From positions 1 to 53,453 of the forward strand of contig JAJZQH010000015.1 of the NCBI GenBank assembly GCA_021810905.1: a stretch of 53,453 nt of DNA, written 5' to 3'. The DNA is from a bacterium. Lineage in GTDB: Bacteria > UBA10199 > 2-02-FULL-44-16 > JAAZCA01. The notes under the pieces are model-generated. The model worked only from the letters and a program-made list of their open reading frames with translations. It was not told the DNA's origin and ran no database searches. The number at the start of each line of letters is the position of its first letter. The stretch's first letter is position 1. Positions 23,087 to 32,351 of this stretch are shown here, in pieces. The position numbers and the translations under genes are program-made.

Positions 23087-24241
23087 CTATTTATCTCGAA
23101 TGCGGCCCGGTTTGAACCTGCCGACTACGACGCCAATCTCCGCCGCAAAGCGCCGGCGCTGCCACTCGCGGACCGGGGGTTCGCAGAGGACCTTCACCAG
23201 AGGAAGGCCCGCAGAGAGCCGCTTCATGGCCTCAAGCGGGAGGATGAGGTCGGCGTCGATCCTCTCCGTTTTCGCGGCCTTCAAGCGCCAGCACTTGAGC
23301 GCGTCCAGCATCTCCATAGATTCATGGCGGCGCGGCCCGGACCTTTTACGTGGCCATTCGGGTATCTGCGCCATGGAGCCTGCCTCGATGGCGGAGAGCA
23401 AGCGCTGGGCGCCGTCCTTTCTCAGCAAGGGATGCAACGCCCTGACTCTGGAAATATCTTCTTTTGTACGCGGGGGATTGAGCGCCATTCGAATAAGGGC
23501 CTCTGCAGAGGCCACAAAATGCACGGGCAGATCGAGTTCCCTCGCGATACATTCCCTCTCCTCCGCCAGCGCGGCCAGCACGGCCAGAGGCCTCCCCTTG
23601 AGCCTTGCCGCGCCCTTGACGCGCGCGAACGCGGGGCGTTCGTCCGGCTCATAGCGCTTGTTTTCGCAGAGTCTGAACTCCTCCCGCGCCCATTCCATGC
23701 GCCCTGCGCTCGAGAGCTCCGCGGCGAGGAGGTCGCGCAGCTCGAGAAGGAAGTGCGAATCCGTTGCGGCGTAAGAGAGCATCTCATCTGTGAGAGGACG
23801 CCTGCTCCAATCCGCGCGCTGAAAACGCTTCGAGAGAATCTTCCCAAAGTGAAATTCGATCAAGGCCGCAAGACCTATGCGCTCGCGGCCGCAGAGCCTC
23901 GCCGCGATCTGGGTGTCGAAGAGATTTTTTGGGCGCCAGCCGTATGCGTAATCCAGGCAGCGCATGTCAAAATCAGTATCGTGCATGACCTTCTCGATGC
24001 GTTCGCTCTCCATGATTTTCTTGAGCGCGGTGAGATCCAGGCCCGCCTGCGCGTCTATGATGAAGTTCCCATCAGGGGTGGAGAGCTGGATGAGGCAAAC
24101 GCGCGTGCCAAAGTGATGGAGGTTGTTGTCGCACTCGATGTCCAGGGCGATCGCGTCCCGGCAGGCGAGCTTATCGATAGCTGCCGGCAGCTGCCGCTGC
24201 TCTGAAATGAACTTATACGATACGGACGCTGATGGGGCCAT
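23087..24241 (-). CDS. rnd: Ribonuclease D
   Basis: This 384-residue 3'-5' exoribonuclease of the DEDDy superfamily trims tRNA precursors and other small RNAs. The catalytic acids are Asp34 and Glu36 in ALDIECDNN, an Asp of HDTDFDMR (88-92), and the Tyr157/Asp161 pair in LSYAATDSHFLLEL. HRDC-like helical domains follow from about residue 205. Length and motif spacing are normal. The ATG at 24241 has no strong ribosome-binding site. A GC-rich hairpin lies 40 bases upstream. Confidence 0.92.
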   Translation of the reverse strand: MAPSASVSYKFISEQRQLPAAIDKLACRDAIALDIECDNNLHHFGTRVCLIQLSTPDGNFIIDAQAGLDLTALKKIMESERIEKVMHDTDFDMRCLDYAYGWRPKNLFDTQIAARLCGRERIGLAALIEFHFGKILSKRFQRADWSRRPLTDEMLSYAATDSHFLLELRDLLAAELSSAGRMEWAREEFRLCENKRYEPDERPAFARVKGAARLKGRPLAVLAALAEERECIARELDLPVHFVASAEALIRMALNPPRTKEDISRVRALHPLLRKDGAQRLLSAIEAGSMAQIPEWPRKRSGPRRHESMEMLDALKCWRLKAAKTERIDADLILPLEAMKRLSAGLPLVKVLCEPPVREWQRRRFAAEIGVVVGRFKPGRIRDK

Positions 24242-24280
24242 GCGCCCTCACTACGGCATCGTTCATAAAATGTAAAATCA

Positions 24281-24304
24281 AAGGCCCCGCCGAAGCGGGG
24301 CCTT
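24281..24304 (-). terminator. Terminator-like hairpin after the 24347 gene
   Basis: AAGGCCCCGC / GCGGGGCCTT has a CGAA loop. On the minus strand the stem is followed by TTTGATTTTA, a moderate U tract. It separates the unknown membrane protein gene from rnd. Confidence 0.65.
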
Positions 24305-24346
24305 GAGAAAGTCGACAAAATTACTTTTGTGTCATCGCGAATAAGC

Positions 24347-25060
24347 TCAATATCTGACTCCGGTACTGGGGCGCTTCAATCTTTCCGCCCTGGCAGCCCT
24401 GGCGGCATCTTTGTCTTCGCCGCCCATCGCCGGAGGCATGAGGCTGTGACCGACGCCTTCAACTCTTGCAATACTCGACGACCCGCCCATGGGCGCCGCG
24501 GCGCCGGCATTCGCGGGTGGCACGGTGTCGGCATCTCGACCGTCTGCGCCCTTCACCACCGGCTCGATTTCCGGCTCCTGCGCAGATGCCGCCGGTTTCT
24601 GCTGCCCGGACCATACAAATCTCCAAAGGAGTGCAGCTATCAGACCAAAGGCCACGGCTCCCCCGGCTCCAATACCTACCAGAGGCGATATCTCGCCGGC
24701 CCCGGGTGCGCTCGGTTCACCGCCCAGTGCCTGATGGACTTCCAGCTGATTCGTCTGGGCGCTCAAGGGATTGCTCGCGAAAGCGATGCCACTGCCGACG
24801 CCCGCAGAGAGAAACCATTTCCAAAAATCCGCGAAACGCGAGGCCGCCAATGAACCCCTCGTCCGAAGGGCAGCGTCCGGTGCCTTTGTCGCTACATCGA
24901 TCGCAACTCCCCCTTCCTTAGCCGCACCCTCTTCCTCTGAAATCGCCTCTGCAACCTCCGCCGTAACTTCTGGCTCAGCGGCTGAATCGCCGATCGAAGA
25001 ATCGAAGCCTGTCCCTGCGTTCGATATCCACGCGATCCCCTCCAGCCCTATAGTACTCAT
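24347..25060 (-). CDS. Single-pass membrane protein of unknown function
   Basis: No family was recognised. The 237-residue protein has an acidic, Ala/Glu-rich N-terminal region (about 25-60; AEPEVTAEVAEAISEEEGAA), a central Gly-rich hydrophobic helix near 120-150 (LVGIGAGGAVAFGLIAALLW), and a basic, Ala/Pro-rich C-terminal tail ending KRPSTGVRY. There is no N-terminal signal peptide. AAGGAGGG precedes the ATG at 25060. It is a monocistronic unit with its own terminator. Confidence 0.6.
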   Translation of the reverse strand: MSTIGLEGIAWISNAGTGFDSSIGDSAAEPEVTAEVAEAISEEEGAAKEGGVAIDVATKAPDAALRTRGSLAASRFADFWKWFLSAGVGSGIAFASNPLSAQTNQLEVHQALGGEPSAPGAGEISPLVGIGAGGAVAFGLIAALLWRFVWSGQQKPAASAQEPEIEPVVKGADGRDADTVPPANAGAAAPMGGSSSIARVEGVGHSLMPPAMGGEDKDAARAARAERLKRPSTGVRY

Positions 25061-25248
25061 TCTACCCTCCTTCCCCGCCCAGCTGGGCGGGCAAAAATGA
25101 AACGACGGTTTTACTCAAACGCAGTTTCCATATGCAAGCCTTATTTCGATATCGTCCGCCCGGGAAAAAAGTTGCGTGAAAAATTATTATTTTTTCGGGA
25201 GCGTTCATCGGCATTGAGCATCCGTGGCATCTGCTATAATATGCCCCC

Positions 25249-25941
25249 ATGCTCTCGAAGGTAAGGCGGCTGCATTACATCACGGTGCTGACGGCGCAGA
25301 TATTCCTGCTATTCATCGCCGCAGTCATGGAGCACCACATCATCCTCACGGTGCTCTTCATCGTCTCGCTTTTCGGCATCTTCGGTTCGATCATCAGCAC
25401 GGTCTGGGGTTCAAGCCGCACGCGTTATCTGTCGTTGATCATCGCCGCCATAGCCATAGTGAGCGGGTTGTTGGGTTTTTTTCCGGTCTTTACCGACTAC
25501 GCGATTCGCACGGGTCTCACAGTCTGCTGTTTGAGCTATGCGACCTTTATCCTCATCGCCATCGTCTCCATCGGGCGCAATGTCTTCGTCACGGACCGAG
25601 TGACTGCCAACCGCATCGTCGGGAGCATCTGCGTCTACATGCTGCTCGGTATGTTCTTTGCCTTCATCTACGCATCCATGGCGCTGATTCACGGCTCCAT
25701 GTTCTCGATGAGCGAACAATCCTCGCCTGGCAAGTTCATGGCCCTGCGCGATTTCATCTATTTCAGCTATTCCACGCTCACTACGACCGGATATGGCGAC
25801 ATCCTCCCGACGAACCCGATAGCCCGTATGGTGTCATGCTTGGAGAGTATAGCCGGCTCCGTCTATCTCGCCATCATGGTGGCCCGCCTCGTCGGCATGC
25901 ACGTAACGCAGGCGCATCAACATCATGAGGCAAGTGAATGA
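25249..25941 (+). CDS. Potassium-channel-like protein
   Basis: The 230-residue membrane protein carries the K+ selectivity filter TTTGYGD at about residues 178-184, just after a pore helix (DFIYFSYSTL). It is followed by an inner helix. Upstream are four or five hydrophobic segments (LTAQIFLLFIAAVMEHH, TVLFIVSLFGIFGSIISTV and others), more than in a two-helix KcsA-type channel, so a voltage-sensor-like or other N-terminal bundle is possible. No cytosolic RCK domain is present. The last four bases overlap the following esterase gene, so the two are cotranscribed. Confidence 0.8.
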   Translation: MLSKVRRLHYITVLTAQIFLLFIAAVMEHHIILTVLFIVSLFGIFGSIISTVWGSSRTRYLSLIIAAIAIVSGLLGFFPVFTDYAIRTGLTVCCLSYATFILIAIVSIGRNVFVTDRVTANRIVGSICVYMLLGMFFAFIYASMALIHGSMFSMSEQSSPGKFMALRDFIYFSYSTLTTTGYGDILPTNPIARMVSCLESIAGSVYLAIMVARLVGMHVTQAHQHHEASE

Positions 25942-26882
25942 TGAACGAACCGGCGCATTCCACAGGGCTCGACCCTCAGGCTGCGGCATTCCTCAAATTG
26001 ATCGGCATGCTGCCGCCGCTGAAAGACGTGCCCCTCGAAGTCCTGCGCACCGAGCTTCCTCCGATATTCTACTCGCAGCCTCTGCATATCAAGATAGTCG
26101 AAGATATGAAGATCCCGGCCTGCGATCGCGAAATCCCTGTGCGCATCTACGTCAATTCGCTGAAGGAGCGCCTGCCCATCGCGCTGTATTTCCACGGCGG
26201 CGGCTGGGTGGCGGGTTGCACGAATTTCTACGACAACGTCTGCAGATCGATAGCGCGCAAGAGCGGATACATCGTGGCGTCGGTGGATTACAGCCTGGCG
26301 CCCGAGCATCCGTTTCCCGCGGGGCTCGTGGATTGCTGCAGGGCGCTCGAATGGGCGGCCGGCGGCGGGGGCTTCCTGGGCGGCGACGGCAGGCGCATTG
26401 CAGTCTGCGGGGACAGCGCGGGAGGCAATCTGGCCGCAGCGCTCGCGCTCAAGTCGAGGGACGAACGAGGGCCAGCGATCGGTCTTCAGGTCCTGATCTA
26501 TCCGTCGCTGGACCTTTCGAACCTGGATACGCAGTCCTATCGCCTCTTTCACTCCGGATATTATCTGCAGCGCGAGGACGTGGAATACTTTCGCTCACTA
26601 TATCTGCCGAACCCGTCGGACTGGAAAAATCCCTACGCATCTCCGCTTCTGCATGAGAACCACGCCGGACTCCCGCCCGCGCTCATCATCACCGATGAAT
26701 TCGACGTATTGCGCGACGAGGGAGAGGCGTACGCGGAAAAGCTCCGCAGTTCAGGCGTTGACGTGAAGCTCTCGCGCTACGCTGGGATGATCCACGGATT
26801 TATCTGCATGCCGACAGTCGACGCATCGCACAGGGCCACGGATGAAATCGCCGCTGCGTTGCGCACGGCGTTTGATCGATAA
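25938..26882 (+). CDS. Alpha/beta-hydrolase esterase of the hormone-sensitive-lipase family
   Basis: The 314-residue protein has the HSL/family IV signature HGGGW (oxyanion hole, about residue 86), the nucleophile elbow GDSAGGN (Ser about 159), a catalytic Asp in TDEFDVLRDEG and a catalytic His in MIHGF. All parts of the triad are visible. It should cleave short acyl esters in the cytoplasm; no signal peptide is seen. Its ATG overlaps the channel gene stop. The biological substrate is unknown. Confidence 0.88.
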   Translation: MMNEPAHSTGLDPQAAAFLKLIGMLPPLKDVPLEVLRTELPPIFYSQPLHIKIVEDMKIPACDREIPVRIYVNSLKERLPIALYFHGGGWVAGCTNFYDNVCRSIARKSGYIVASVDYSLAPEHPFPAGLVDCCRALEWAAGGGGFLGGDGRRIAVCGDSAGGNLAAALALKSRDERGPAIGLQVLIYPSLDLSNLDTQSYRLFHSGYYLQREDVEYFRSLYLPNPSDWKNPYASPLLHENHAGLPPALIITDEFDVLRDEGEAYAEKLRSSGVDVKLSRYAGMIHGFICMPTVDASHRATDEIAAALRTAFDR

Positions 26883-26907
26883 TTTCGATATCGTGAATAA
26901 ATGCCGA

Positions 26908-27618
26908 TCAGACCGGAACGCCTGCAGGTCCCACGCCCCTGAGATATGCGAGATTGTCCCTGAGGCTCTTGATGGGGATATTGTTGAGCAGCATCCCCCT
27001 GTTCTCCTCGAACAAGGAGACGATCTCGAGCATTGCGGCGACCTGATACTTGGGATCGTCGTGAACTCCGTAGATCAACCTGTACGAGTCATCCTGATGC
27101 ATATCCATGTTATGCACCACATCCCAGATCCTGTCGGCCAGGGCCTCGTTGGACGGCCAGTCGGACCGCACGAGCAGGACCGCCTGCTTGAGCTCGGCCA
27201 GCAGATGCAAAAGCGTCGTACGCCTTAATTCAAGGCTCGCCTCACGATCTGCCGCTGCCGATGGCTTCTGGACCTTGTCGGGCGCAGGTTTGTCGAATCC
27301 CGAACGAAGCTCGGCATTCAACAGCCTCTCCATATTTTTCCAGTCGCCGAAAAACTGTGCCCGGATCGGTCCGTTCAACCGGATATCGCCAAAATCGAGT
27401 CGCCCGTCCTGCGGAGGCCACATAAGGCAGATGGACGGGGTATTCTTAGAAAATGATCGCTCGCCCCGCAGGTCATCGGGTGGAAGCGTCGGATCAGGCT
27501 CTACGGATTCCTGCTGCGCCGGCGGTTGATCCACTTCTGCATCGGCCACGAGGCCTTGATCTGCCATCGCGCCCTGAAGGGCTATGCTCATAGGGAGTAA
27601 AGTGGCTGTTCCAATCAT
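26908..27618 (-). CDS. Protein of unknown function
   Basis: No family was recognised. The 236-residue product has a weak hydrophobic N-terminus (MIGTATLLPMSIALQGAMA) that could be a signal peptide with cleavage near ADQ, then a Pro/Glu-rich linker. A compact domain follows, with RLDFGDIRLNGPIRAQFFGD and helices (LLHLLAELKQAVLLVRSDWP, YQVAAMLEIVSLFEENRGML). The gene converges with the esterase gene. GGAGAAA lies upstream of the ATG at 27618. Confidence 0.55.
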   Translation of the reverse strand: MIGTATLLPMSIALQGAMADQGLVADAEVDQPPAQQESVEPDPTLPPDDLRGERSFSKNTPSICLMWPPQDGRLDFGDIRLNGPIRAQFFGDWKNMERLLNAELRSGFDKPAPDKVQKPSAAADREASLELRRTTLLHLLAELKQAVLLVRSDWPSNEALADRIWDVVHNMDMHQDDSYRLIYGVHDDPKYQVAAMLEIVSLFEENRGMLLNNIPIKSLRDNLAYLRGVGPAGVPV

Positions 27619-28050
27619 GGCTGTTTCTCCTATTGCTGCCCCGGGAACACGTGCGGGCTTTTACCGACAACGTCTCTCTGGTCACCCTCACCCTTCCCTC
27701 TCCCCTCAAGGGAGAGGGTGGCGGAAACCCCGCAGCAAGCTGCGGGGAATCATCTCATTGAATATTTTTTAACATATTTTTCAAACCTCTAAAACCTTTT
27801 TTAGATAATACGCTTAAGGAAAAGCCTGTAGCGCGCCAAAAACATTAATGATTTTGTAATGTTATTTGAGTGGTCTATTTTTAAAAAAAAACAAGAAAAT
27901 GATACGGAATGGTGTCGTTTTTATCCAAATCGGTCGAATCAGGGGTAACAATCGTTTTTATCCATCAAATATGGAAGGATCGCAATTGCAATAACGCCTA
28001 TCATTCCGTATTCGGGAAGCAACGCGACGACAACCATCCAGGGGGGCCAT
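27619..28050. other. Long intergenic region with repeats and possible operators
   Basis: No gene is seen. The region holds repeat copy B (27682-27751) and then a long AT-rich stretch. The inverted repeat AACATTA / TAATGTT lies at 27841-27863. Two identical 13-base direct repeats TCGTTTTTATCCA lie at 27915-27927 and 27952-27964. The last two are placed to act on the DUF981 gene at 28051. Confidence 0.5.
27682..27751. repeat. 70 bp palindromic repeat, copy B
   Basis: Identical over 70 bp to 4558-4627, in the same orientation on the plus strand, with the same two hairpins. Here it is intergenic, upstream of the gene at 26908-27618. Confidence 0.85.
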
Positions 28051-28632
28051 ATGTTTATCGATTACGTTACGCTTCTGCTCATAAACATGGTGGCAGGCCT
28101 CGCCGTGCTCGCGCATTTCATCTACAAAGGCCTGCACGTAGACGACAAGCGGGGGTGGGCGCCGGCATTTGCAATCACGGGGCTCATTGCAACAGTGGCC
28201 GGATTTCACATGGTCTTCAACTGGCCCATCGTCGGGAGCTACAATTCAGCGTTCGGAGAGTGTTCGGTCCTCTTCGGCAGCATATATCTTGCGGCCGCGC
28301 TCGCCATGTCGTTCGGATGGCCGCTGGACGCGGTTGCGCTCTACGCATTCTTCGGCGGCGCGCTCTCCATTCTCGCGGGCGTGAGAATCATCCACCTGCA
28401 GCTGACCGCGGCGCCCCTTCTCTCCGGCGCGGGCTTCGTCCTCACGGGTCTCGGCGGAGTCTTTGCGCTGGTGGCGCTTCGCAACAGGTATGTGCGCCTG
28501 GTACGCGTGGCCGGCGCAGCCGTTATGTCCGCGGCAGCCATCATCTGGGCGCTTACGGCCTACATGGCCTTCTGGATGCACCTCTCGTCCTTCTCAAAGT
28601 GGGTCCCGCAGATAATGGAGAAGACGCCCTGA
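28051..28632 (+). CDS. DUF981-family membrane protein
   Basis: This 193-residue integral membrane protein matches the DUF981 pattern: it starts MFIDYVTLLLINMVAG and has about six hydrophobic helices (ITGLIATVAGFHMVF, LYAFFGGALSILAG, VMSAAAIIWALTAYMAF). The family is of unknown function and occurs in archaea and scattered bacteria. GGGGGG lies ahead of the ATG. The upstream region contains paired repeats that may regulate it. It appears to be a single-gene unit. Confidence 0.75.
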   Translation: MFIDYVTLLLINMVAGLAVLAHFIYKGLHVDDKRGWAPAFAITGLIATVAGFHMVFNWPIVGSYNSAFGECSVLFGSIYLAAALAMSFGWPLDAVALYAFFGGALSILAGVRIIHLQLTAAPLLSGAGFVLTGLGGVFALVALRNRYVRLVRVAGAAVMSAAAIIWALTAYMAFWMHLSSFSKWVPQIMEKTP

Positions 28633-28787
28633 GCTGTCGACTCCACCCCCCATTCAAGCCTGAAAACGCAGCGACAGTCCCCGCCATTGTTTTGTGATTT
28701 CCGCGTAAAATCGCGATCTGCTGGCATCCCTCTATGGCATCGCACTTGCATATTCATAACCTCACTGGATACGACAAAGGAGGCGGC

Positions 28788-29024
28788 ATGAAGGGCGCAG
28801 GACAAATCAACGTCACATCAATCGCAGGGGCAATCTCGGATACGTTATCAAAAAAACAGGAACTGGATCGGCGTGACGACATAAGCAGCCCCACAACGCC
28901 CGGCGGTGCGCACGCCACATCCGGCGCTGCAACGAAACTCATCGACAAGGTCTGCGAAGCGAGCGGCAGCGGCAACGCCGGTGCGCGCGGAAGCTATTCC
29001 ACCGGACGTCCTGTAGCGTCGTAG
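28788..29024 (+). CDS. Small protein of unknown function
   Basis: No family was recognised. The 78-residue product starts MKGAGQINVTSIAGAISDTL and is polar, Ser/Gly/Ala-rich, with no membrane segment. The start at 28788 has a strong AAAGGAGG seven bases upstream; an in-frame ATG at 28734 has none. A good terminator follows 26 bases after the stop, which supports a real short transcription unit. Confidence 0.6.
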   Translation: MKGAGQINVTSIAGAISDTLSKKQELDRRDDISSPTTPGGAHATSGAATKLIDKVCEASGSGNAGARGSYSTGRPVAS

Positions 29025-29050
29025 AATTCACGAATAACAAACAAAACCAG

Positions 29051-29080
29051 AGGTCTCCATTCTTCGGAGACCTTTTTTTC
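29051..29080 (+). terminator. Rho-independent terminator
   Basis: AGGTCTCC / GGAGACCT stem followed by TTTTTTT, downstream of the small gene at 28788-29024. Confidence 0.85.
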
Positions 29081-29171
29081 ATTATCTCGCCGGCAGCAGT
29101 AGCGGCTCTTCTCTTGCACTCAATCGCGTATGACAATATAGCATTCGTCGACTGACGAAAAAGGAGGCTTC

Positions 29172-29606
29172 ATGCCCCATATCTCACCCGCACTTTTATG
29201 GGCTATCGCAGGAATCGTCCTCGTAATTCTGGAGATGGTGAGCGTCACGTTCGTTCTCGTCTTCTTCGGCATCGGCGCGTTGATAACGGCGGTTGCCGTG
29301 GCTTTAGGCGTTGAGAGCTTTGCCATACAGGCGATCGTTTTCTCCGTATCCTCGCTTCTTCTGCTGGTACTTCTGCGCAAAGGCGCAAAGTCGCTCTTCT
29401 CCGGCACAAAGGACCTGCCGCCGGATCACCTAGGCGCGAGGGTGCTCGTGACAAAAGAGATCCCCGCAAAGGGCGAAGGCAAAGTCGAATATCGCGGCAC
29501 AGTATGGATTGCGTTTACGGACACGGGCGAGGCCGTTCCGGCGGGCTCCATGGTGGAGATCGTCGGCGCGGACGGCATCAGATTCAAGGTAAAAAAGGGG
29601 GAGTAA
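29172..29606 (+). CDS. NfeD-family membrane protein
   Basis: This 144-residue protein has hydrophobic helices (LWAIAGIVLVILEMVSVTFV, FGIGALITAVAVALG, IQAIVFSVSSLLLLVLL) followed by a soluble OB-fold domain (LGARVLVTKEIPAKGEGKVE, VPAGSMVEIVGADGIRFKV). This is the short NfeD type. NfeD proteins partner with SPFH proteins, and the stomatin-like gene follows after three bases. The pair acts in membrane quality control or membrane microdomains. GGAGG precedes the ATG by six bases. Confidence 0.88.
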   Translation: MPHISPALLWAIAGIVLVILEMVSVTFVLVFFGIGALITAVAVALGVESFAIQAIVFSVSSLLLLVLLRKGAKSLFSGTKDLPPDHLGARVLVTKEIPAKGEGKVEYRGTVWIAFTDTGEAVPAGSMVEIVGADGIRFKVKKGE

Positions 29607-29609
29607 GCG

Positions 29610-30524
29610 ATGAATTATTTCCTGATCGTCATCATGTTCATGGTCGTGATCATCATTCTCAGATGCGTTCGCATCGTCCCGCAGCAGAGCGCCTACGTCG
29701 TCGAGCGGCTCGGAAAGTTCAGCAGGATCCTCAATGCCGGCGTCTCATTCGTCGTCCCGTTCATAGACAGTGTGGCCTACAGGCACTCGCTCAAGGAACT
29801 CTCGGTGGATATACCGGAGCAGGTCTGCATCACCAAGGACAACGTGCAGGTATCCGTGGATGGAATCATCTTCATTCAGGTGATCGACGCGCGCATGGCC
29901 AGCTACGGAATCACCAACTACAATTTCTCCATCCAGCAGCTCGCGCAGACGACGATGCGCAGCGAGATCGGCAAGATAGATCTGGACCGCACGTTCGAGG
30001 AGAGGGGCACGGTGAACTCGGCGGTAGTCAGCGCAATCGATGAAGCCGCGAGACAGTGGGGAGTGAAGGTATTGCGCTACGAGGTGAAGAACATAACGCC
30101 GCCGCAGACGGTGCTCGGGGCGATGGAGAAACAGATGCAGGCGGAACGCGAAAAGCGCGCGGTCATCCTGCAGTCCGAGGGAGTCAAGCAGTCGGCGATC
30201 AACGTGGCGGAAGGCCAGAAACAGAAGGTCGTTCTGGAGTCGGAGGGATCCAAGCTGCAGCGGATCAACGAGGCCATGGGACAGGCGGAGGCGATCCGCG
30301 CCATCGCCCAGGCCACGTCCGACGGGCTCGCCGCGGTCGCCAAGGCGATCACAGTCTCCGGAGGCATGGAGGCGGTTCAACTGCGCGTCGCCGAGCGCCT
30401 CGTGGAGCAGTTTGGCGCACTGGCGCGAACCACCAATACGCTCATAGTGCCCGCGAACTTCGGCGACATCTCATCGATGCTCGCCGGCGCGCTCTCGGTG
30501 ATCAAACATCCGGGCAAGGCGTAA
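29610..30524 (+). CDS. SPFH/stomatin-like (slipin/QmcA) protein
   Basis: This 304-residue protein has one N-terminal membrane helix (FLIVIMFMVVIIILRCVRIV), an SPFH/PHB domain (about 20-190; VPQQSAYVVERLGKFSRIL, VDIPEQVCITKDNVQVSVDG), a coiled-coil region (AMEKQMQAEREKRAVILQSE) and a C-terminal oligomerisation segment. Such proteins form large membrane rings and bind NfeD-type partners and proteases. It forms an operon with the NfeD gene. Confidence 0.9.
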   Translation: MNYFLIVIMFMVVIIILRCVRIVPQQSAYVVERLGKFSRILNAGVSFVVPFIDSVAYRHSLKELSVDIPEQVCITKDNVQVSVDGIIFIQVIDARMASYGITNYNFSIQQLAQTTMRSEIGKIDLDRTFEERGTVNSAVVSAIDEAARQWGVKVLRYEVKNITPPQTVLGAMEKQMQAEREKRAVILQSEGVKQSAINVAEGQKQKVVLESEGSKLQRINEAMGQAEAIRAIAQATSDGLAAVAKAITVSGGMEAVQLRVAERLVEQFGALARTTNTLIVPANFGDISSMLAGALSVIKHPGKA

Positions 30525-30551
30525 ACCAGATCAGACATCTTCGAGGAGAGG

Positions 30552-32351
30552 CTACGCGGCATTCAGCAGATTGCGGACGTATTCCGCTTCCGCCGTGCTG
30601 CCCGTCAGCTCATAAAGTCTGAACGCCTCATTCAAGAGGGATTTTTTCTGTTCGGACGGAGATAGCTTTGCCGCTTCTTCATAGGCATAGGCAGCACCTT
30701 TAAAACATACGCCTTCCAGATGATGCCTTGCAGACAACAACCAGTACCGCACCGACTCCTCGCCCTCGAATAAGGCCGCCGCTTCGCCGAACGCCGCCGC
30801 CGCAGTCCTCGAACGACCCGTTTTCAGTGCGACCTTCGCGACCTTGATCCAGATACCGGGCTCCGGCCGTAGAACCTGCTGAAGATTCGCCGCCTGAGAA
30901 TATTCATAGAGCGCCTGATCGTAACATTGTTCCTCAACGTAGAGATCGCCAGCCAGCGTACGATTGGCAACTGCATCTTCGCCCGTCAACCTCTCAGCCA
31001 CCCGGGCAAAACAATAGGCGGCGGACTTCTTGTCCCCTATTCTCTCGCGCAATCTTCCGCCGATGTTCCAGAACTCTCTCGCCTCGTCGCCTACCGCAAG
31101 CTCCGCCGCCATGGAACAGCAATGCGCCCCTTCGCGGAAACGATCTGCCTTGATCCACCGCTCAGCTGCGAGAACCCAGTAGCCCTTTGACTCCTCGTCT
31201 GAGGAAAGCATCGCGGCTTTTCCAAAGGCGTCCGCCGCTTCTATCAGGAAGGAGACGGCATCGAATTGGTCTGCAGCTTTGAGCCAGAGTAGCTTCGCCG
31301 CGTCGCCGCGGGCCAGCCGCGCAGCCTCGGCATAGGCCTTTCCTGCCTTCGCCGCAGCGCCGGCCCTTACGGAACAGTCGCCTGAGAGCTCACGCCACCC
31401 TACTGCCTCCGGAGGGGGAGAATGCCTCGCGAGCAGCGCATACGCCTCGGCCGCTTCGTTGAACAGCATCGCCTTCGCGAATTGCTCGGCCTCGGCGAGC
31501 CTGAGCTCTCTCGACTCATCGCCATCGCACAGATCGGCCGCCCTCCGGAAATCGTATGCCGCTTCCTTCGCACGTCCATCGAGTCGGAGATTGAGCGCAG
31601 CCGCCCTGCGAAGCCTCATGGCTTCTCTTCCGAACGCCTGTCTGGCGGCCTTTTGAAAGGCGAATCCTGCGTTCCGGACGAAGCCTGCCTTCTCGTACTC
31701 CTCGCCAGCCAGCCGATGCAGCTGCACTGCTTCGTAGCCTGTCGCAAGTTCAGCCGCGCGCTCGAAGGAATATCCCGCTTCCGGGTGCTGACCCGCCATT
31801 ACCTGTACCTGAGCCGCGCGGACCCAGAGTTCTTTCGCTTCTGCGCCTGTTGACCCCTTGGCGGCGACTCCGAAAAAATAACCGGCGTAACGATACCTGC
31901 CGGTCCGTTCGCCGTAGCTCGCCGCCTTGATGGCGAGCGGTTTTACCGCCTCGGCCGGAGCGAGGTTGACCGCCTCTCCATAGGCATGGCTCGCCTCCGG
32001 AAACAAAAGCGCCTTCACGAAGAGTTCGCCGGCCGCGATCCAGCCGTGCATGGCCGCCTCGCCCCGCTCCCTTCGCGCTGAAATGGCCATGGATCGGGCC
32101 ATCCTGCCGAAACGTTCGTATCGGGAGATGGCGCCCTGCCAGCGTTCGACAGAGCCGTCCGCCCCACTATCATTATAATAGGAGGTATCGCTGTCCGAGA
32201 AATCGCAGACCGGAGTATCTGACTGAAGAAAGGCGGATGCCGCCTCGATCTGATCGCATGCCAGCTCTTCCTCCCGAAGGCAGAGGCCCACTTCCTCCGA
32301 AGACGAAAAGGCGGGATCGCAGAAAAAATTCACTGGAATGTCTGATATCAT
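30552..32351 (-). CDS. Long helical-repeat (TPR-like) protein of unknown function
   Basis: The 599-residue protein from about residue 65 to the end is made of about a dozen degenerate helix-turn-helix repeats of roughly 38-40 residues. These have a recurring pattern such as AGEEYEKAGFVRNAGFAFQK, AAERWIKADRFREGAHCCSM and SARHHLEGVCFKGAAYAYEE. They form an alpha-solenoid of TPR or SNAP-like type, probably a protein-binding scaffold. There is no signal peptide. The acidic N-terminal 60 residues are unique. The gene converges with the stomatin gene. Confidence 0.7.
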   Translation of the reverse strand: MISDIPVNFFCDPAFSSSEEVGLCLREEELACDQIEAASAFLQSDTPVCDFSDSDTSYYNDSGADGSVERWQGAISRYERFGRMARSMAISARRERGEAAMHGWIAAGELFVKALLFPEASHAYGEAVNLAPAEAVKPLAIKAASYGERTGRYRYAGYFFGVAAKGSTGAEAKELWVRAAQVQVMAGQHPEAGYSFERAAELATGYEAVQLHRLAGEEYEKAGFVRNAGFAFQKAARQAFGREAMRLRRAAALNLRLDGRAKEAAYDFRRAADLCDGDESRELRLAEAEQFAKAMLFNEAAEAYALLARHSPPPEAVGWRELSGDCSVRAGAAAKAGKAYAEAARLARGDAAKLLWLKAADQFDAVSFLIEAADAFGKAAMLSSDEESKGYWVLAAERWIKADRFREGAHCCSMAAELAVGDEAREFWNIGGRLRERIGDKKSAAYCFARVAERLTGEDAVANRTLAGDLYVEEQCYDQALYEYSQAANLQQVLRPEPGIWIKVAKVALKTGRSRTAAAAFGEAAALFEGEESVRYWLLSARHHLEGVCFKGAAYAYEEAAKLSPSEQKKSLLNEAFRLYELTGSTAEAEYVRNLLNAA

